A stretch of 23,260 nucleotides of DNA from Candidatus Poribacteria bacterium (GTDB taxonomy: Bacteria; Poribacteria; WGA-4E; WGA-3G): positions 1 to 23,260 of the forward strand of contig VXZL01000606.1 of assembly GCA_009845505.1 (NCBI GenBank), in the 5' to 3' direction. A program made the translations under genes and the position numbers. The notes under the pieces were generated by a model. That model saw only the letters and a program-made list of their open reading frames with translations. It was not told the DNA's origin and ran no database searches. Positions 19,767-23,260 of the stretch are shown piece after piece. Position 1 is the first letter of the stretch. The number at the start of each line of letters is the position of its first letter.

Positions 19767-22700
19767 CTAATATCGCGTAATCGTCTCGTGCAAGTTTAAT
19801 ATCACCCGCGCCACAGAAGTCCACGCCGCCAATTCATCAGATGCAACGCCTTCTGTTATCGGAGCGTCCCCCATCGCAATTAATGCATCAGCATCCTCGA
19901 GATCAGCGGTATACTCGGCTTGATGCTTTTCATAGAGATTTGTGATAATCTCCAATTCCTTTGGCTCCGGCAGACGAGATAGCGTCCATTGATATGCCCA
20001 ATTGATGCGATCAGTGACCGATTCACCGCCCTCTTGGATAATCCGCGCCGCAAAGACACGCGCCGCTTCAACGTAACTTGGGTCGTTGAGGAGTGTTAAC
20101 GCTTGCATCGGTGTGTTAGAGGTGGCGCGTTCAGCAGTACACTCTTGACGACTTGGCGCATCAAACGCCATCATGCTTGGATGCAGGAACGTGCGCTGCC
20201 AATGCGTATAGAGTCCGCGGCGATATTGGTCTTCTCCTGTATCGTGGACGTAGACCCGCTTAGGGAAATTGAGATTTGAATAATAACCCACCGGTTGGTA
20301 AGGTCGGACACTCGGTCCACCGATTTTGGGAACAAGGAGCCCACTCAAGAGCAGGGCGTTATCGCGGACTGTCTCCGCATCAAGCCGCCAATTTGATTGG
20401 CGTGCAAGTAGACGGTTGTAAGGATCCCTTTCGTTCAATACCTCGTTCGATTTCGAGGATTGGCGATACGTACTTGAGGTGACAATGAGCTTCACAATAT
20501 GTTTGACGTTCCACCCACTCTCCATAAACTCTACAGCGAGCCAATCAAGGAGTTCAGGATGGATCGGCGGTTCACCTTGGGCCCCGAGGTCGTCCAAGAC
20601 GCGAGACAATCCTGTTCCAAAATAGAGTGCCCAAAGACGGTTTACAAAGGCACGAGCAGTCAACGGGTTTTCTGCCGACACTATCCACCGCGCGAGCTCC
20701 AAGCGGTTTGGACGGCGGTTTTTGATATTCAAGTCCCCAAGGAAAGCCGGTATCATTGGTTCTACAATCTCACCCGAATCGTCCATCCAATTGCCTCGTG
20801 GTAACACACGGGTCGTCCGTGGGAGCGTAGATACCGTTGTGAGCGAGAAGGGTATCTCTGCTTCGAGGTCAGTTTTCTGTTTCTGTAAATTCGCAATCTG
20901 GTTCCGAATGCCGTCAAGTGCAGGGGTGATGCGTCGATACGCCGCCGCAATCTGTTCGCGCTGACTCGTCGTCCTGACAGACGGATCCACCTGAATAGCG
21001 GCAATAACCTGCTCCGTATGCGTATGTTTTACCGCCGAGCCGCGAGTCGTCGCAATGCCAGCGAGGTCCCAATAAGTCGTCCCCCCAAATTGCGCAAATG
21101 CCATTCCGTTCAGAACGCTTCCAGGTTCCAAACCAACAACTGCGGGATCTACCTCAAGACGCACCCATTCCGCTGTTCCGGGTAGCGGTCCCATAGATTT
21201 ATGTGCAGGCGTGTCACTCCCAATCTCACCGAAGTTAATTTTGTCTTCACCCCAAAATGCACGGTGCTCCCAAGTGCCGTCGTTCCACTGGAGCATTACC
21301 GTTTCTGGCGGTGATTCGGGGTCAAGCCAGACATAAGCGAATAACCGATCGCCCTCTGCTAAGGTAAATGTCCGATTTGCACTGCGGAAACTGTGCTGGA
21401 CGGTCTGTTCAGGTGCCGCTGTTTGCCGGCGCGATAAGCGTTTACTGAAAACAGGTGCATCATTTTTACCGACGAATTCCCATGTCCCCTCAGTTCTACC
21501 CCCGTTTGCTTGGGCATCGTCTATCCACGCGAAATCGGTCGGTTCCGTTGAATCAAGCAGTGAAAGCACCTCGTTCTCCCATTCCCTCTGTTCTGCTTCC
21601 AACCCCGGAGATGATGCTTTGAATACCTGTTGCAATTTCGCCAATTCATCGTCAATATCTTGGAGTGCTGATTCTTGGGCAGGGGTCGGTAGCATCACGG
21701 TCGGTTCCCATTTACTTCTACCGGGATATACCCCCGGTCCCTCAACATCGGCAAAAAATGCCGCGAAGCTGTAAAAATCTTCCGCGGTATACGGATCAAA
21801 CTTATGGTCGTGGCACTGCGCGCAGCCGAGCGTCGCCCCTAACCAGACAGACGCAGTCGTCCGGACCCTGTCTGCAGCATAGATGGCGAGATATTCCTTC
21901 GCCTGTGCCCCACCCTCCGAGGTCGTCTGATTCAGGCGGTTATAACCGGAAGCCACCTTCTGTGTAGCCGTGGTATTCGGTAAGAGATCGCCTGCAAGAT
22001 TTTCCACAGTGAATTGGTCAAACGGCATATTATCATTAAACGCTTGGATTACATAGTCTCTATAGGGCCAGATACTCACATTTTCGTCAGCATGGTAACC
22101 ACTCGTATCCGCATAGCGCACCAAATCCAGCCAGTACATTGCCATCCGCTCGCCGTATTGCGGTTCAGACAGAAGCCTGTTGACAAGGGATTGATATGCA
22201 TCCGGGGTTTCATCCCTCACGAAGTGCTCCACCTCAGCAGGCGTAGGCAGTAGCCCAGTCAGATCAAAATGTAAGCGGCGGATAAGCGTCCGTTTGTCTG
22301 CTTCTGGTGATGGCGTGAGATCTTCTGTTTCCAATCTTCCAAGTATAAACGCATCAATCGGGTTCCGAACCCATGTCGTGTCTTTAACGGGAGGCGGATC
22401 AACGCGTTTAGGAAGATTGTAGACCCAATGCTCTTCCCATTCCGCACCTTCAGCAATCCACTGGATGAGCGTGTCGATCTGCTCCTGTGTCGGCTGTCGA
22501 TTGGAGATCTGCGGCGGCATCCGCTGGTCGATATCTTCGTGTGTTATCCGCAGGACAAGTTCGCTATTTTCGGGTTCCCCTGGAACAATGATGGGATAAC
22601 CACTTGGGGCAGAGAATGCCCCCTCTTTTGTGTCAAGTCGCAGATTCGCTTGACGAACCGCCGGATCGGGACCGTGGCACGCGAAACATTTATCCGACAA

Positions 22701-22850
22701 TATCGGTCGAATATCACGGTCAAACCGAAGTTTTTCAGCGTCGGCGGGTTGCAGTGCGACAGTGAGTCCCAGCAGAAATATGATAAGGCTCATAAAACCT
22801 TTGCGAACGTACATTGAACCGTCTAAATGTGATAACAGTGTCTGTGACAT
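19767..22850 (-). CDS. PSCyt1/DUF1549/DUF1553 protein (planctomycete-type cytochrome c)
   Basis: A 1027-residue exported protein. A long polar leader (about 20 residues) precedes a signal peptide (MSLIIFLLGLTVALQPADA). The mature part begins with a cytochrome c PSCyt1 domain, heme motif CFACH at 55-59. Next come the DUF1549 domain (FDLTGLLPTPAEVEHF, then MYWLDLVRYADTSGYHADE), with a second CAQCH at 343-347, and a central beta-rich part. The C-terminal DUF1553 domain contains LARWIVSAENPLTARAFVNR, then RLDAETVRDNALLLSGLL and TSNTPMQALTLLND. These proteins are typical of Planctomycetes and Poribacteria, are usually paired with DUF1501, and are thought to act in periplasmic redox or polysaccharide metabolism, without proof. 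The start at 22850 has GGAGGAAAGG well placed upstream. Confidence 0.93.
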   Translation of the reverse strand: MSQTLLSHLDGSMYVRKGFMSLIIFLLGLTVALQPADAEKLRFDRDIRPILSDKCFACHGPDPAVRQANLRLDTKEGAFSAPSGYPIIVPGEPENSELVLRITHEDIDQRMPPQISNRQPTQEQIDTLIQWIAEGAEWEEHWVYNLPKRVDPPPVKDTTWVRNPIDAFILGRLETEDLTPSPEADKRTLIRRLHFDLTGLLPTPAEVEHFVRDETPDAYQSLVNRLLSEPQYGERMAMYWLDLVRYADTSGYHADENVSIWPYRDYVIQAFNDNMPFDQFTVENLAGDLLPNTTATQKVASGYNRLNQTTSEGGAQAKEYLAIYAADRVRTTASVWLGATLGCAQCHDHKFDPYTAEDFYSFAAFFADVEGPGVYPGRSKWEPTVMLPTPAQESALQDIDDELAKLQQVFKASSPGLEAEQREWENEVLSLLDSTEPTDFAWIDDAQANGGRTEGTWEFVGKNDAPVFSKRLSRRQTAAPEQTVQHSFRSANRTFTLAEGDRLFAYVWLDPESPPETVMLQWNDGTWEHRAFWGEDKINFGEIGSDTPAHKSMGPLPGTAEWVRLEVDPAVVGLEPGSVLNGMAFAQFGGTTYWDLAGIATTRGSAVKHTHTEQVIAAIQVDPSVRTTSQREQIAAAYRRITPALDGIRNQIANLQKQKTDLEAEIPFSLTTVSTLPRTTRVLPRGNWMDDSGEIVEPMIPAFLGDLNIKNRRPNRLELARWIVSAENPLTARAFVNRLWALYFGTGLSRVLDDLGAQGEPPIHPELLDWLAVEFMESGWNVKHIVKLIVTSSTYRQSSKSNEVLNERDPYNRLLARQSNWRLDAETVRDNALLLSGLLVPKIGGPSVRPYQPVGYYSNLNFPKRVYVHDTGEDQYRRGLYTHWQRTFLHPSMMAFDAPSRQECTAERATSNTPMQALTLLNDPSYVEAARVFAARIIQEGGESVTDRINWAYQWTLSRLPEPKELEIITNLYEKHQAEYTADLEDADALIAMGDAPITEGVASDELAAWTSVARVILNLHETITRY

Positions 22851-22939
22851 TACAGAACCTTTCCTCCATTTTGCTGTCTGGACAATGCCAGACTGGCCGT
22901 CCATTCTCAACTCGCTATGTTGATGTAAGCCCGACCCCT

Positions 22940-23016
22940 CTCACAACTACAGACTTTGACCAGCACATGAATGAATGCTACAATCGCTGCTTGATTCTTC
23001 CCCAAGTAGTTGTGAG
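22940..23016. repeat. Perfect 11-bp inverted repeat spanning the end of the right-edge gene
   Basis: CTCACAACTAC (22940-22950) is the exact reverse complement of GTAGTTGTGAG (23006-23016), with 55 bases between. The left arm is intergenic; the right arm is inside the last codons of the minus-strand gene cut by the window edge. The span includes that gene's stop codon. It may be a small insertion that replaced the original C-terminus, or a folded 3' end. Confidence 0.5.
22963..22981 (-). repeat. Possible GTAG-hairpin element 10, degenerate
   Basis: A bulged short stem (GCA-AT around GAATGA with ATGC) precedes CTAC at 22978-22981. As at the DUF1501 gene, the GTAG on the minus strand contains the TAG stop codon of the right-edge gene. 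The stem is weak and this may be chance. Confidence 0.25.
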
Positions 23017-23260
23017 TTTGTCTGAAGCGGAAACCGCTTGAGGTTTGCCAGCCGTTTCGCCCTCACCGTCTCCCATTTCAATGTCATCAATATAAGCGGT
23101 CAGAGCAGTAGGGTGGTCCCAACCGAAGAAGATCCAGCTTAGACTCGGATTCACGCCGCCTTTGCCCCCCTCGCCTCTAAAACCGAAATCGTCAACGACT
23201 TGTTCGTCTTCAACGTTAAAGTCATAAGTTTTCTTCTTAAAGTCAAGCACGATGCGGAAA
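22978..23260 (-). CDS. C-terminal part of an unidentified protein, cut by the window edge
   Basis: The frame stays open to the window edge (the codons upstream of the GTG at 23250 read FRI), so only the last 93 or so residues are seen. The segment FRIVLDFKKKTYDFNVEDE resembles the strands of a laminin-G/concanavalin-like domain, and TAYIDDIEMGDGEG continues with an acidic, glycine-rich region. The protein ends in a basic, Trp-containing tail, KLTTTWGRIKQRL. The gene is transcribed toward the DUF1553 gene, 127 bases away. Family and function cannot be assigned from the fragment. The TAG stop lies inside a possible GTAG repeat and an 11-bp inverted repeat, so the extreme C-terminus may be altered. 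Confidence 0.65.
   Translation of the reverse strand, partial: FRIVLDFKKKTYDFNVEDEQVVDDFGFRGEGGKGGVNPSLSWIFFGWDHPTALTAYIDDIEMGDGEGETAGKPQAVSASDKLTTTWGRIKQRL

Overview
The window looks like a chromosomal stretch of an uncultured environmental bacterium related to the Planctomycetes and Candidatus Poribacteria. Pointers are the PSCyt1/DUF1549/DUF1553 plus DUF1501 gene pair, a selenium-binding/methanethiol oxidase protein, a DUF362 protein, a cytosolic gamma-glutamyltransferase homologue, a Gfo/Idh/MocA oxidoreductase, many small toxin-antitoxin genes and moderate GC. The lineage is inferred from gene content; there is no rRNA or other phylogenetic marker here. I see no tRNA, rRNA, CRISPR array, transposase or prophage genes, and no gene-free stretch above about 150 bases.

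Layout. 1-1752 (+): the end of a probable antitoxin gene, a RelE/ParE toxin, an HD-domain hydrolase and a Lnu/AadA-type nucleotidyltransferase. 1721-7921 (-): a TauE/UreH-like membrane protein, a methanethiol oxidase homologue, a secreted S1/P1-nuclease-like protein, a DUF362 protein, and a MurQ etherase with a BadF-family amino-sugar kinase (a MurNAc/GlcNAc recycling pair). 8049-8987 (+): a Ycf48-like beta-propeller lipoprotein behind a perfect consensus sigma-70 promoter. 9031-13409 (-): DUF2752, DUF4234 and BMP-type lipoprotein genes, then Nudix, gamma-glutamyltransferase and a glutaredoxin-like protein. 13555-14544 (+): a Gfo/Idh/MocA oxidoreductase. 14564-22850 (-): an unrecognised secreted calcium-motif protein, an MDR dehydrogenase without zinc ligands, a 5'-truncated serine hydrolase, DUF1501, hicB, hicA, a small acidic protein and a large PSCyt1/DUF1549/DUF1553 protein. 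The right edge cuts a further minus-strand gene.

The signal that gene annotation does not explain is a set of small intergenic hairpins. Six strong and about four degenerate copies end in CTAC on the + strand, so each reads GTAG followed by a hairpin on the minus strand, all in one orientation. This is the architecture of REP elements mobilised by RAYT/TnpA-REP transposases, although no such transposase is encoded here. Two copies are tandem next to a glutaredoxin-like gene, whose last codons and stop lie inside one of them. Three are clustered where the serine-hydrolase gene lost its N-terminal half. A separate 115-bp element with 12-bp terminal inverted repeats (MITE-like) lies between the methanethiol oxidase and S1/P1-like genes.
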